A stretch of DNA of 64,000 nt, from positions 121,179 to 185,178 of the forward strand of contig BLSF01000073.1 in NCBI GenBank assembly GCA_012862575.1, read 5' to 3'. Of the stretch, positions 43,301 through 51,500 are shown piece after piece. The DNA is from Parietichytrium sp. I65-24A (lineage: Eukaryota; Sar; Bigyra; Thraustochytrida; Thraustochytriidae). Every line of letters begins with the position of its first letter. Within the stretch, counting starts at the first letter, position 1. The translations under genes and the position numbers were made by a program. The notes beneath the pieces were generated by a model. That model saw nothing but the letters and a program-made list of their open reading frames with translations, did no database searches and was not told the origin of the DNA.

Positions 43301-46300
43301 CCAAGTCAAAAGCATCGAGCGATACTGGCGCGGAGGCTGAGGGCGCACAAGCTCTGGGTAGCGAAAAGACGGAGGCTTTGAAGGTCTATGGGAAGATTCG
43401 TTTCGAGTGCAAGCCATTATTTCGGTTCAATACGGACTGTAAGGCTTCTTCTATGTTTCTTTCGGAAAACAACATGCAGGTCACGTTGAGTCCGTTTGAC
43501 ATGGACAGCCGAGGATTGGCTCTCGGGACAGTAGGGTTCAGCAGTGGTGTGCACTATTGGGAGTTAAAGCTGGAGAATGCCTCTCAAGAGTATGGAAGCG
43601 TGTTCGTCGGAGTCTCCGAAAGACCACCTGGCGTGTACCCTGCTGGGGCAAAGATGTCCTTTTTAAAGCGGTGGGATAGGCCCCCAGCGGCGTATGGATA
43701 CGTGAACTTCCGAGCAACTCTGGAAACGCACATGTCGCAAGGGCAAGGTAGCGAACAAATATATGGCGAATTCTTTGCGATGGGTGATACCGTCGGGATC
43801 TGCATTGATATGGAGCAGGGGATTTTGACATTCTTTTTGGACGGAATTAAGTACGGTCAACACATAATGAAGGACCTTGGCATTGCCTTTTCAGGATCTC
43901 AGCTCCAAGGAAAATGTGATTCCAAGATGGATGATAGTAACCCCTTGACGCTCTTTCCAATGGTCGGTCTCCGTCGGGCGCGAGGAAACAGCGCCAAGAT
44001 ATCCTATAAGTGGATGTCGATCCCGCACCGCTGTCCAGAGCGGCTTATGCAAGATATTTCGTCGGTGAGCCAGCTTCTCCGCGAATGTTGGCTGCCTGAG
44101 GAAGATGGCGACTCCAAACGTCCGCTTCCCAAGTCCTTCCTCGAGCGTGCCTGGAGGCATTATCAGCGGTGGTCTGGGGCGTCTCAGAGCACATTCAGGC
44201 GATACCAATCACGTTCGCACGGCCAGATTGTGGAAGTCGATGTGTCTCCAGGAGCCTGCGAGGCAGCCAGTGGTAAATTTGTGCAGCTAGAAAATGGTCG
44301 CAAAGGTTATCGCGCTGGAGACCGTGTCCGCATTTTACAGAGCTGCGGAAGAGATCTGGAATCCCCTGAAGAGGCTGTAGTTCTGGGGGCGTTTCGTAAC
44401 CGAATCTGGTACAAGGTGGAGTCACAACAAGGTGGGCACGAGGGAATGGAAGAGGGCGCCTCAAGTGCCTGGTATTGGGAGCCCGAGGAGCTGGGGTTGC
44501 TGGAGGTGCTTGAACAAGTTCCCGAGGGAGGGGATGTGCACGAGGAAGGGCATGTATCACAGAAAGTAATTTCCAGCTTGGAGGAGTTTGAAAAGACTGC
44601 GACGGAACAGTGGAGTCTCTCTGCGGATATCCAGCTCGTGACATACATTAACGAGCGATGCAATGCTTTGGGCGTTGATCCCCAAAATCTTCCTCTGGAG
44701 GAGCTGGGTTCGCTCTCGCTATATAGTCCATCTGTGGCCTCTCTGTCAGAAAAGCAGGCTGATAATGAGCACGAGGCCTTTGCGGATCGAGTTGGCGGCG
44801 GGAAGGGAGTTCACGACAAAATTTCCCAGCAGCAGGTCCACGCCCGTGCTTCGGTGCTACGCTTGTTGAATTGCATGGTGCGGAGAACACTGCCATTCGT
44901 GTCTTTTGAAGACATGGACGATTCAGTGATAGGGAAATCACTCGGTTCTGTGGTGAGTAGGCTCCGCAGATTGATCTTTACGTCGACGAAGAAGTCTTTC
45001 TGGGAGAGCACTATCACAGCGACGACCACACCAACTCCTCTTGCCAATGACGAGTACGACGACCCCCCGCAGATTCGGATGGTGAATATAAACCGAATTC
45101 GCGCTGCTCCTCCAAAGCTGGCCTCGATTTCTGACCCTAATGCTCGGCTTGACGCGTCTGTGTTCGGTCAGCTGTTTGGGGACATCTCGAAATGGAGCGA
45201 TCATACCTTACGACGTGCTCACGTCGGTAAAGGTCATGGCGGTCAGAAGCGCGCTTTCAAGGTCAAATTCTTGGGGGAGGGTGTGAAGGATTATGGCGGC
45301 CCATATCGCGCGGTCTTTGAGCAAGTCGCTGATGAGCTTGAAAATGACCACGAATGGCACGACTCTCGCATGGCATGCTTGCTTCCATTGTTTACTCCGT
45401 CGCCAAATCGTTACAACTCCACCGGCGATGTTGGCAGAGACAAGTTCGTGTTCAATTCGAATCCAACCATGCGAAACGGTCCAGCGCTGGGCAAGTACAC
45501 CTTTCTCGGAAAGCTTGTGGGTATGGCTGTCCGCCACGGATTGCGAATGGGGCTTGACCTGCCCACTTTTTATTGGAGGTGGTTGTGCAACTTGCGCATC
45601 TCCACGACCCATCTTGAGGAGGTTGACAAGGTTTTTCTGAACACAATCAGCCTAATATCGAAGCTAGCAGAAAGCGAAGGTAGCAGAGAAGACCGCTCAG
45701 CAGAGGCCATGGCGGAGGCTCTTGGCGTGGAGCGATTTATGGAGATTGCGCTCAGTGACGGAACGATTGCCCCGGTGACACCCGGCGGTTCCGAGATCGC
45801 TCTTGACTTTACAAATGCAAAAACCTACGTGGAAAAAGCTTCAAAAATGAGGCTTTACGAATCGCTGCCGCAGCTCAAGTCTTTCAGGACAGGGCTTGCA
45901 GCAGTGGTTCCCGTGGAACTGTTCTCGCTGTTCACAGAGCGAGAGTTGGAAATCTTAATCTGTGGTCAGACAGAGATGGACATCAATCTCTTGAGGCAAT
46001 GCACCGAGTACGAAGGCGTCACTGCCTCTGACCCTCACGTCCTAATGTTTTGGGAGGTCCTTGAAGAGATGACGGCTGACCAGAGAACGGAATTTCTGCG
46101 ATTCGCATGGGCCCGATCGAGGATGCCGGATTCCGCTGCTGACATGCCGATGAACTTTAAGATCACCGCCCCTACAGGAGGTGCAGTAGGCAGTGCGGAT
46201 GCATATTTACCAAGTGCCCAAACCTGCTTTTTCTCCTTATCGCTGCCGAAGTACACCAGCAAGGAAGTGATGAAAGACAAGCTGTTGTACGCTATCAAGT

Positions 46301-46359
46301 GCACGTTAATGGACAATGACTTCCGGCCCATGGCGGCTGAGGGCTGGGCCGACGTGTAA
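31312..46359 (+). CDS. Giant HECT-type E3 ubiquitin ligase with UIM, UBA, three SPRY and MIB/HERC2 domains
   Basis: A single uninterrupted exon of 15 kb, 5,015 residues from the ATG at 31312 (TTG upstream). Approximate layout: basic/acidic low-complexity N-terminus; UIM at 690-707 ('EEVLLQRALALSLSES'); SPRY1 at 800-945; two UBA-type domains at 2520-2560 and 2589-2625 ('VEKLVEMGFPERWCRKAI'); SPRY2 at 2713-2850; MIB/HERC2 domain from 3426 ('GDFVTRGPDWSRGDEDGG'), with its later part displaced by an acidic insert; SPRY3 at 4026-4210; HECT at about 4640-5015. The HECT N-lobe has 'FLGEGVKDYGGPYRAVFEQV' and 'YTFLGKLVGMAVRHG'. The thioester cysteine is Cys4972 in 'AQTCFFSLSLPKY', 43 residues from the end. 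Size and parts recall HERC1/HECTD4, but I see no RCC1 repeats. It should conjugate ubiquitin and read ubiquitin through UIM/UBA. Substrates unknown. Confidence 0.93.
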   Translation: MIPKSEDAGKLARLCADKNESLDRDALLYLATDRAELQAAQTTLAGARSELFALLNIQPPLLQSEGVDQQRQKKRESEDAAGKETRSAGSPKSGADETSTRRSLPVQVFRKLLQETHKDPLLHNSLLNQEFLLGTPSEEEWEEFEARSKSDEEAGDAQAQQQQGEDGASTGDGQDREKKRKKNNTHSSAKYKKRKNVKAWRRVRHSKLRKLAQVRDADDADGFDLIKSLGELVERAVEDDSKSLHALLITIYTLLCESEQVELSIPDATLAKLQGIELTPGFGENREPKFIAGLLLQSLSCQAHDYIATHGLEAQDAVAGHLLTFLLLFSLLRRFLPNVVKNDFEAAAARNCLRIASANLLNLMYSGIAPATVGLGHAQVSSAIESETSLSAVIGLALGSSSALSGAGVTQGATAETLSIDTSLAAAGNESNNAQTETGSQPKHKSSAGSASEADIEKDGSLFCHKFGALVTKYALLNWQTPDDDSLQHTLASLVNQATLCWTAGFRYFYPLPGQVREVLRELLSSPPKQNVLLLECLCSRITNHDMTEVFVDPDDGAPNLAANLRVEVRQAEKDEEAPTSNETSSQAHDQAKDRQVSGLLDESTKAQTTDTIPPERWFQMVLNSVLLEAEDTIDPKDDFPLHSYPERWGLSSASRTASPTEPIQVESASPSVITSAPSPAAEEFGLDEDDEEVLLQRALALSLSESVEQRERPSGSATPEPSPSPKPPQRRSSSNVFFRLRLLRFLQDCVVDLSGGSSIRQDQDQMLSESDPQLILQEARCAETIELSSDCRTATQKSDKDWGTALASLAMNRKTQRYYRWSVKLNKCEKGHVFIGVAAKQANSSTYLGGDKYGWGLIGTKVLWHNRSKLRSYGSGFRSGDVVHVTLDAVSGTLSYACTRSGKRTDWGAAFRNIGEWCSGENDLHPAIALYQRGDSVTLVSSLGYPASPKAGAAQVPFSTGPTGGEDIGPDWNSQLFTFQPKSDLTTNQLRIARMHALNQAASQASHLLSSDSADHLFTFLSKLQKSKSPTQVAILLSLLERAVATLILWPQKRVRASTALDIMRALMQLLEHLGQTSERALSGVSSDPHDSGKVNVDGAWVFVTASSPAAFHLSTSADPVADGNNISRLVVAKDSNAGVDGVDFGSMGGLCSGNKVDLVGCAQKGSSKTPEKLYSLRVMPGSSFMLGTCKDLQTQKTVDVFAFRDRVHLSDANSSSLDTTAEYSICRRLIGMLSGKLAAVLSKNRCSLKDGEDVTCEEPLGVQSASGDQEVQNDSYDYNELLRSSLLESGFSQRVIDDYISTQVQKYAEGKFLLLLSGYKISLSAERGSERESKPPLIRRSSDGSAFIAMNNVEEWGLETPKDVAFLQSFISGEDSNVEVLDQWMMRFAGKSAFLSVGGAPMRTARLATIASMLMHTGVLQEARLLCAWLEQTTDAARLKDAMDGTQPSRMLISVWRSAQRIIEWAIRSKQQSGSTYSVLAEKILVKVKFLLQLRPGTMPVLEYASLGLQKKMSSSASSASLTSLHGQSYASPPPIGSPTGFESSLRVDTSFLGHAPTHQEEIADISMGKLGSAEFVDRIYAEAQASPEVNPSSPVHDVQKDVTLSVLEQWKRIAKFVTRSNAQQGNARTHSQSLESVVLFVKGQFSVKQLTSLMLDGAWRAIQRAVGLNIISLLVGSRNRSKHITPKLFGCTTNSLASAQVKMAVLEWLSPSLADGFCEPISIEQGGRFAAPGAVSGKTEESGSMFAADRKADGASGGVDGQSAASSQLPQLSPLDFVDLGLVEKEANEQQQQQSAQAKLAEGHFLSNTRGCGAVLQRAVRDAFEQVYSSLAADLERATTANTTDLQLAIIEAWTLTLGREDHEFLSRVGVFRIFQQVLSSARQSLLEVEDGGPDNSGSDTAEAIAAQVARQSHLLTYQRIMKATLRVVHLLASQVVLNNGVLEGSSTTFSLRSPTASLLTNLRTHTKPSGVETLGKSVFEMLFNELETALEGMQSNQKPAETFFVSSFIDDEDYCYQVVMLLYTTSVNGLKTCLQYLSSPERIETLLTAASCNSPRIQHRTLRLLSRLLPSIREIRSVDDDQPVVSRLWEMIAEAYPPSYADKLAQYKLVDTEEHGEQDDVTPNMMAMFGGSRASSERVYEEKVWRACDVVSLVRKLLCSPTWSPSIQEKICETVSSADNPTELWVTMCVLGGQFEQLRVCGKVRFSPALLLKVDDSHMEDMRILTQKSGVLADLGRGPHKDSAKVLLQDLSASSTIASSAKGASGSSGAAYSSGAPGAAASGAPKAKDERGTIRLMSATIDADMLIPVSEVGISTSVVLDQHTKSKIAERFSRIVLDTLTRRNVLVSDNESDASDPATDEEDDNDAASEKSSGPSDKTLYRLFRKNEACLFEANLQTSSLRAIVELIRAGTGKDLLMPGVFRALLELATTLTDTAGMQDVFQLENWWRAVAGEYYRVSDKLAERLKRSVTRAKSESGPPRVSSPGAADPAAGMSGDESSSKPNNTDDEDDDEEMSPQLRAMMELGLGFPKQVCQLALSRCGGEIDAAIEFCLEHAADMDALLETARHQNNARAEEVASSSRRNVIVEKLVEMGFPERWCRKAIEVVGENFENALTWILRNGEMLQAQDERENAERAATAAAAAAAEPPYPPRDSSSETGASSGAHDGTEEPAQTSADNSVTRTLPPGVCVLTSTSGLETVDISEDMTVSVKASSVGFPSVGARDLLLTGGCWYYEVTLLTDKCMQVGWADASFTGNAAEGDGVGDDGRSWSFDGYRRLFWHSRSEAWGRKWRTGDVVCAAIDIDKGEIWFGLNGDYTDGMGCMARGISVNKDFVRGLFPAASLNRTEKMQFNFGHFAKGFRYKPPPSLESYCKPIADAFLSEHNARSHLWFESVAPGTNAQKFFHMHLVEDCMEEEIPSFSSKDAKERFFLNTSTSGSSKSGRPSDGGKPPASLASKKSKRKLKFSLKELADFTRLGVQRDLKEYQICALKDAINSPKLAMSKLETASVNELIGSTLATAQSLCALYARMAIILLLDKWAMMDEPVRKFIAHEIMELGDEHSSVLLRLLKLASCDLTNWSSLLWVISPSDPPGDELSTISPQSGESSTGSSVVRNIPLLDRLSQALESLLQRLPTFRHSAVDCVGVEVARASMRMFSSVDWNSMSYTSRAFSEAKQHDFVNVLRKSLEIYSARTGDSLGAVGAMAAAHDDNDDELRFNDAIMMELPSISFAVWFSSLLLENESSSSLGSAKELYAIWSLAMHSPSVALKTIATRHLTIMLQSFAGTATFSDLLRITSLDRIQRMTNRFLARSGTSAPVQSRYMQVLVELCATAGTASKAPDSGTLDDRPLLDTTSAAMADYDDMIGSVPQCVSGVLTQYPIENIPAALFESVFEGRAGSQVGEGDQRLQASNLVLRDCKIGDFVTRGPDWSRGDEDGGVGSLGIVVKIDPDGIIVDWRLFGAQSSSNQAAGSSQATTREEEPSIVVSSAVSHAQHHTTEEEGGEHTEDDGNDEYFEEDADDDGEEDEEEDEEDIDHIDIRQVVEGHGAGSSGHQQLAEGVVNTTSPVSARESSDSSGDAGNLSPKRTFKYTKLGSKDGTEWEVIIIRLNNQRDQVCRVDERVLLEESTKTAEENRLKKMAISDITPPSKSQTDEQAIIGDRLRLGAVLWINDWSVLQSGQAGAKVFGTLEFAELKATIAVSGHLVSESVLELVETHIVRGTSRRGWRARFGSPCYRPGTKYTLKIDPDGYLEGSFVCDIPDAQVPSSINDSQSREKLCSLLETIEAEETKTLESGPPQNEPSNRSHPILIQRGGQDRPFRVDISAFDDLGDADLLEALLRPLMSRGALAGGESVDPQRASRRAMAAAFSHRRGSLVQGSGAGQEEGSGGVHISAPSKEVMAKVKQLSKQVKCTVREGEVDHVLECNSFATFGYVLKSLSIHFDPAVQGIVCLGESVKSVADPLVQYMDTRDVPASAQSEKTMEEITISLVPAKSKASSDTGAEAEGAQALGSEKTEALKVYGKIRFECKPLFRFNTDCKASSMFLSENNMQVTLSPFDMDSRGLALGTVGFSSGVHYWELKLENASQEYGSVFVGVSERPPGVYPAGAKMSFLKRWDRPPAAYGYVNFRATLETHMSQGQGSEQIYGEFFAMGDTVGICIDMEQGILTFFLDGIKYGQHIMKDLGIAFSGSQLQGKCDSKMDDSNPLTLFPMVGLRRARGNSAKISYKWMSIPHRCPERLMQDISSVSQLLRECWLPEEDGDSKRPLPKSFLERAWRHYQRWSGASQSTFRRYQSRSHGQIVEVDVSPGACEAASGKFVQLENGRKGYRAGDRVRILQSCGRDLESPEEAVVLGAFRNRIWYKVESQQGGHEGMEEGASSAWYWEPEELGLLEVLEQVPEGGDVHEEGHVSQKVISSLEEFEKTATEQWSLSADIQLVTYINERCNALGVDPQNLPLEELGSLSLYSPSVASLSEKQADNEHEAFADRVGGGKGVHDKISQQQVHARASVLRLLNCMVRRTLPFVSFEDMDDSVIGKSLGSVVSRLRRLIFTSTKKSFWESTITATTTPTPLANDEYDDPPQIRMVNINRIRAAPPKLASISDPNARLDASVFGQLFGDISKWSDHTLRRAHVGKGHGGQKRAFKVKFLGEGVKDYGGPYRAVFEQVADELENDHEWHDSRMACLLPLFTPSPNRYNSTGDVGRDKFVFNSNPTMRNGPALGKYTFLGKLVGMAVRHGLRMGLDLPTFYWRWLCNLRISTTHLEEVDKVFLNTISLISKLAESEGSREDRSAEAMAEALGVERFMEIALSDGTIAPVTPGGSEIALDFTNAKTYVEKASKMRLYESLPQLKSFRTGLAAVVPVELFSLFTERELEILICGQTEMDINLLRQCTEYEGVTASDPHVLMFWEVLEEMTADQRTEFLRFAWARSRMPDSAADMPMNFKITAPTGGAVGSADAYLPSAQTCFFSLSLPKYTSKEVMKDKLLYAIKCTLMDNDFRPMAAEGWADV

Positions 46360-48502
46360 GATTTTCAGTTCGTCAGAAATATTGTTGGAACACTCACACA
46401 GGTGGTCATTTTCCCATCTGTTGCTGCAGCGGCCAGACTTGAAACTGGATCCTACACCCTGCACCCTGCACTCTGCAAAGCAGAAAAAGAGTAACATAAA
46501 ATGGATAAAGACGATGATTCTACATTTTTTTTGGCAGGCGTGACTGGCTGACTGTTCACAGTCCATTACAGAATGGTCTTCGGATAATAGAGTAGAGCGA
46601 GCTAGAATCCCTTCATTCATGAACTGCGGCGTGTCCAGAAATCCCTCAGAAATTTATTGCAGCTCGTTCTCTCATCGTATGTTGCACACGAAGCGGTTGA
46701 CGGGTCGACGGTTCCAGAAAGCTATACCTGCTGAGCTTGTGGTGGGAGGATAACTTTGGGCGTCTAAATTGGTTAGCGCAATTAGCTGTCTTGTTTTCAA
46801 AAGGATCAAAAACCAAAAAATTCCATGTGAGTTTTTTGACTGTGAGTTTTGCTAAATTCTAATCTTTTGCTCGCAATGAACACCGTGTCGCTCGAGTTAA
46901 ATAAAGGAAAGGAGTCTCTCCCGGTCGGAAAGGAATCTTTCGAGGCACTGTCGTGAGCGATCGCCGTTGCACATCGATAGATGCTCGAAATTCATTAGCT
47001 TGACGCCATGTCCGCAAATTTGTCTGCGCCACTCTAACCAAGCAATCAGCAGCCAGTCACCAGCGTTGCGCAAGTGAATGTGGGCCTCTGGCTTTCTCAC
47101 TTAGCTTCCACTTGCAGCTCACGTCGTCTACACCAAGTGCTGCACAAGAAAGAAGCTGACAAAACGATCTTGACTCATTCACACGCGAGATGAATCATGG
47201 TGAATCCAGGTGGGCCGACCGAACGTATTGCAATGTATCGCCAAGACAACTTTGCGAGCTGTCGGGCTGAGAGCCGTTGTTTGTCATCGTGACTTGGACT
47301 TGGACTCACGACTTGGACTTGATGATCATCAATCGATCAAGATGGTCCTCATCGCATTTTGAATTCTGAACTTTTAGAACATTCAAAATGTCAAAAATGG
47401 GCTGGGGGCATTGATTGACATCGTTACTTGAAAAGGATTCCAAACTGAAAACTGACTGAAAACTGCAAAGTGGACAAGTCTTTCTTCGATGTTTTAACGA
47501 TTGACTGTATTGACTGACTGTCCTATTCGACTTATTCGACTGCCCAAATTGGCTCACCTCGTCAAGAGTAGTACCGTAAAGGAAATTGCTATATGGGCTT
47601 CTAATGGATATCTAACTCACAGGTAGAAATGCCGAAAACGACCGCTCTTGAATAGTATTGAATTATATTGACTGACGACCACCATAAGGTTCTTAAGCTG
47701 ATGTCAGCGATATATAGCGATATTGGTTAGCATCTCTATTCCCCGTCTCCTCATTACCGCTACATACGCATGTTAGTAGAACCTCCGCTAGTATCCAGAA
47801 TTGCCTTGCTAGGCGAAATCATAACCATATCATAGTCCTCGTTAAAGTAATGCAAGTATGGCTTCCTACACAGTTGCCTAACCAACATATAGCTCTAACA
47901 CTAGCAATCCAAGTTCGCAACCGCCTCAACCTGCGAGGAGTCTTATCCGCCTCCCAGCGTAAACGCTAGCAGTAGCACAGTCTTCTTCTTTCTCTCTCTC
48001 TCTCTTTTGCTGTGTGGGAACAATCAATCCTCAAACGCTTTGCGCCACTTCTTTCTTTCTTTCTTTCTCCCGGGAGAAGGCAGGAGAAGTGTCCGCGCGC
48101 AGTCGCGTACAGTAGCATAGAAGGGTGCGCTGGTGGGGTGTGGGGCGTCTAAGCCAGGGCGTGCGGCGCGTTTGCTACAGGGCGCGGCGCAGTGGCGGGG
48201 AGCTTCGCTTGTGAGTGGTGTGAGGAAAGAAAGAAAAGAAAGAAAGAAAGTCACGCGGGAAGAAAGTCTCGGTGCGAATTCGGGTGCCTCGGGGACGGTG
48301 TTGGTCGTTTTAAAATCAGGAACATTGGTGTGAAATAAATTCAAGCTGTCGCGCGAAGATTGCTACGAAATTGGGCTCTTGATTTAGATAGGGTTTTCTC
48401 TCTTTCAGAGAGCTGGGAAGAAGAAGCGAAAGTTGTGTTGTTCCGGCCGGAGCCAAGTCCTGTGAGTGTAGGTAGTCCTTCCTCACCAATCCATACACAG
48501 CA
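46360..48502. other. 5' flank of the kinase-phosphatase gene and 3' flank of the HECT gene
   Basis: No gene is supportable in these 2.1 kb. After the HECT 3' UTR come a GACTTG repeat (47291-47321) and a TA-step-rich island (about 47560-47960, with GTAGTACC at 47567). Then there are CT, CTTT and AAAG microsatellites (47990-48006, 48050-48068, 48224-48250), ending about 250 bp before the ATG. Confidence 0.5.
48050..48250. repeat. CTTT and AAAG tetramer arrays in inverted orientation
   Basis: CTTT units at 48050-48068 and AAAG units at 48224-48250 are mutually complementary and about 155 bp apart. Together they can form an inverted-repeat stem in the presumed 5' UTR/promoter of the kinase gene. 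Confidence 0.8.
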
Positions 48503-51500
48503 ATGCTGAGATTCTTCAAAAAATCGTCAGGAGGACGCGGCCACCAGAGGGAAGATGTGCCATCGGCGGAAAATTTACCAAATTCTGCATCAAATTCAAC
48601 TTCAAATTCGCCGGCGTCACCGTCGTCCAGGTCTGGTGGCATAAGATTGCCCTCTGCGCTGCCTCCGGACATGACTCCTCCGGGAGAAGAGCTCTCCAAC
48701 ATGGTTCCGCTCTCCATGGGACTTGATGAGGCGGCGCATCAAAAGAGACCGGCATCTAGACCGTTCTCGCCGCCTGGAAATGCACCGAAAAGAGTGGGTC
48801 GACCCACAGGCCGGCCCGTGGGGAAGCAGGATGGCGTGTTTGACTCAGACGACGAGCTTGATGAGATCATGGAGGCGCAGGCGAAGCAGAACTCTGCGCG
48901 CTCTCCCATTTCCAAGGGTAAAATGAAAGTGGACAATGACTTTGGCGCCGACGAAATCTTGGACGATGACGATGATGATGATGATGATGACGAGGAGATG
49001 GAGCACAAAGGCGGCGGCTCTTCTGGCGCAGCAGAGCCAACGCTTAAGCGCGACAAACTGCGCGGTCTGCAGATCAGGACCGACAACAAGAAGAAGCAGG
49101 ATAGCGACTCGGATGCATCCTCCTCATCATCATCTTCCTCCTCGTCATCAGGGTCAGACGATGACTCCGAACTTGAAGACCTGGACGATCTTGTCGACAT
49201 CTCCGAAGACCGTGGACTGTTCAGCGGAGATCAGGAGCGCGAGGAGCGCGAGGAGATTGTGCGCAGCAATTTCGACGTGCTCTGCCAAGTTCCATTTTTT
49301 GCCCAGTTCCCCAAGGAACATCAGGTCCAGCTATTTGAGGAATTGCGCGTCGAGCACTACCGTGATGGCGATCTCATCGTAAAGCAGGGCGATAAGGGTG
49401 ACCGCATGTATGTAATCATCGACGGAGAGGCTGTGGTCTGGCGTGTCGAACCCAACGGTGATTCTCGTGATATCACTCACTTGTACTCTAATGACTATTT
49501 TGGAGAGCTCGCGCTCGTATACGGCCAAGCGCGTAACTCGAACGTGTCGAGCATTGGACCCACAGTGGTAATGTACCTTTCCAAGCCTAGCTTCGAAAAG
49601 TTCGAGAAGATCCGTGTGTACATGATTGTGCAAAAGATCCCGCTTCTCAGCAAACTTCCGAGTATGGAGATGCAGATTACCATTGTGCGAAAGCTCAGCT
49701 CAGTTATTTTTGAGAAAGGCGAGGCCGTGGTGCGACAAGGCGACCCTGGAGATGCATTTTACCTTATCAGTAAAGGCTCGGCGGTTGTGGAGGAAAAATC
49801 TGGCGAAGTGTCTACCCATCTTTACGAAGGGCATACGTTCGGGCAGATGGCTCTTTTGTCCGGAGCACCTCGTCTGGCTACTGTGCGTGCTCGCGAGCAG
49901 CTGATTTGCATGAAACTTATGGCTGCCGACTTCCAAGAGCTGATCAAGCAAAACAAAGAGTTCAACAAGCTTCTCACATCAGACGACCAGATGATTCGTC
50001 GGCGTAGATCCAAGCGCGACGCTCGAAAAAATCGCAAGGCAGCTGGTTCGTTTGATTCTATCGGAGGGAGAAGGTTTTCGCACGACTCGGGGCTTACTGC
50101 GGGGAAAGGCTCCGCGGCGTCGATGTTGGCGAGCGGCGAAGAAGGTACCCACAGTGGTGGCCATCACCACAGACGGAGCTCGCTCGGAAGCGCAAGTGTG
50201 CACTCAAACAACAATTCCGGGCGCCAGTTGCAGCAACAGCTCATTGAAAATACCAAAGTCGACAAATCATCGCGGGGTGGTCACAAGGTCATCAACGGGT
50301 TCTTGCTCCAGAAAGATATCGGTCGCGGGACCTTCGGAAAGGTCAAGCTTTGCGTGCATGAAAAGACAGGAGATCAATTCGCGATCAAGATCATCGACAA
50401 GAGTCTGATCAACCGCAATGAGATAGTTTCAAAGCACGCCCCCGGCCTCAGTGAGATGAGGCAGGAAGTCGCCATCATGAAGCGTCTTCGCCATCCAAAC
50501 ATCGTGAACTTGATTGCTGTCATTGATGACCCCGCAGCAGAACATTTGTACATCATCACCGAGTACTGCGAGAACGGGGCGATCATGGAAGGTCTTGAGG
50601 ATAACAAGCCGCTTCCTGAAGCCACTGCAAGGGCATACTTTCGAGACATCCTCCTTGGTTTGCAATATCTCCACCACATGGGAGTGATTCATCGAGACAT
50701 CAAGCCAATGAATCTTTTGCTTACCAAAGACTGTGTAGTCAAAATCGCCGATTTCGGTGCCGCTCGCATTGTCGTGGGAGGTACCAAGTGGATCTCAGGT
50801 GTGACAGGAACCCCAGCATTTATGGCACCCGAGCTACTTGTGGAGGATTCTGAGGTCTACGACGGGCCAGCAGTCGATCTGTGGTCTTGTGGTGCCACGC
50901 TCTTCATGATGGTGACAGGTTCCCCCCCTTGGATGTCTGATGATGAGATCAAGCTCTCCAAGAAAGTCAAGAATGACGAGCTCACCTTCCCATCTGACTG
51001 GAACAAGCGAAACTATTCGCCTCACTTGAAGAATTTGATCTCCCAGCTACTCGTCAAAGACCCTAAACAGCGTCTCGGACTCAAGGAGACAATGTGCCAC
51101 GACTGGGTCACCGAGGAGGGAAGCGAGGAGCTTGCATGGGTGGACGAAGAATATGACGCTGCCTTGTACGGCGTTGAGGCAACCATGACCACGGAGGAGG
51201 AGCAAGAAGCTGCTATTGATCAACTTCAGTCTGTGCCGAGCAGCTCCTTCTCTCCAACTCCACTTTCACCGTTTACTGGGGAGTCCAGCACTCCCGGCTC
51301 GGGCCGGAAGAAGCGACGGTCTGCAAGGGACTCCATTACAGAGGTGGATCTCGACAATCTTGACGGCGTCGTGAACGTAGACGAATCTGGCTCCGAAGAC
51401 GACGACAATGAATCGGAATACAGTGTGAACAACCAGTACGATTTTCACAGAATGACTCACCGTCCTTCGCAGGCACCTCGCGCAACGTCTGATGATAATG

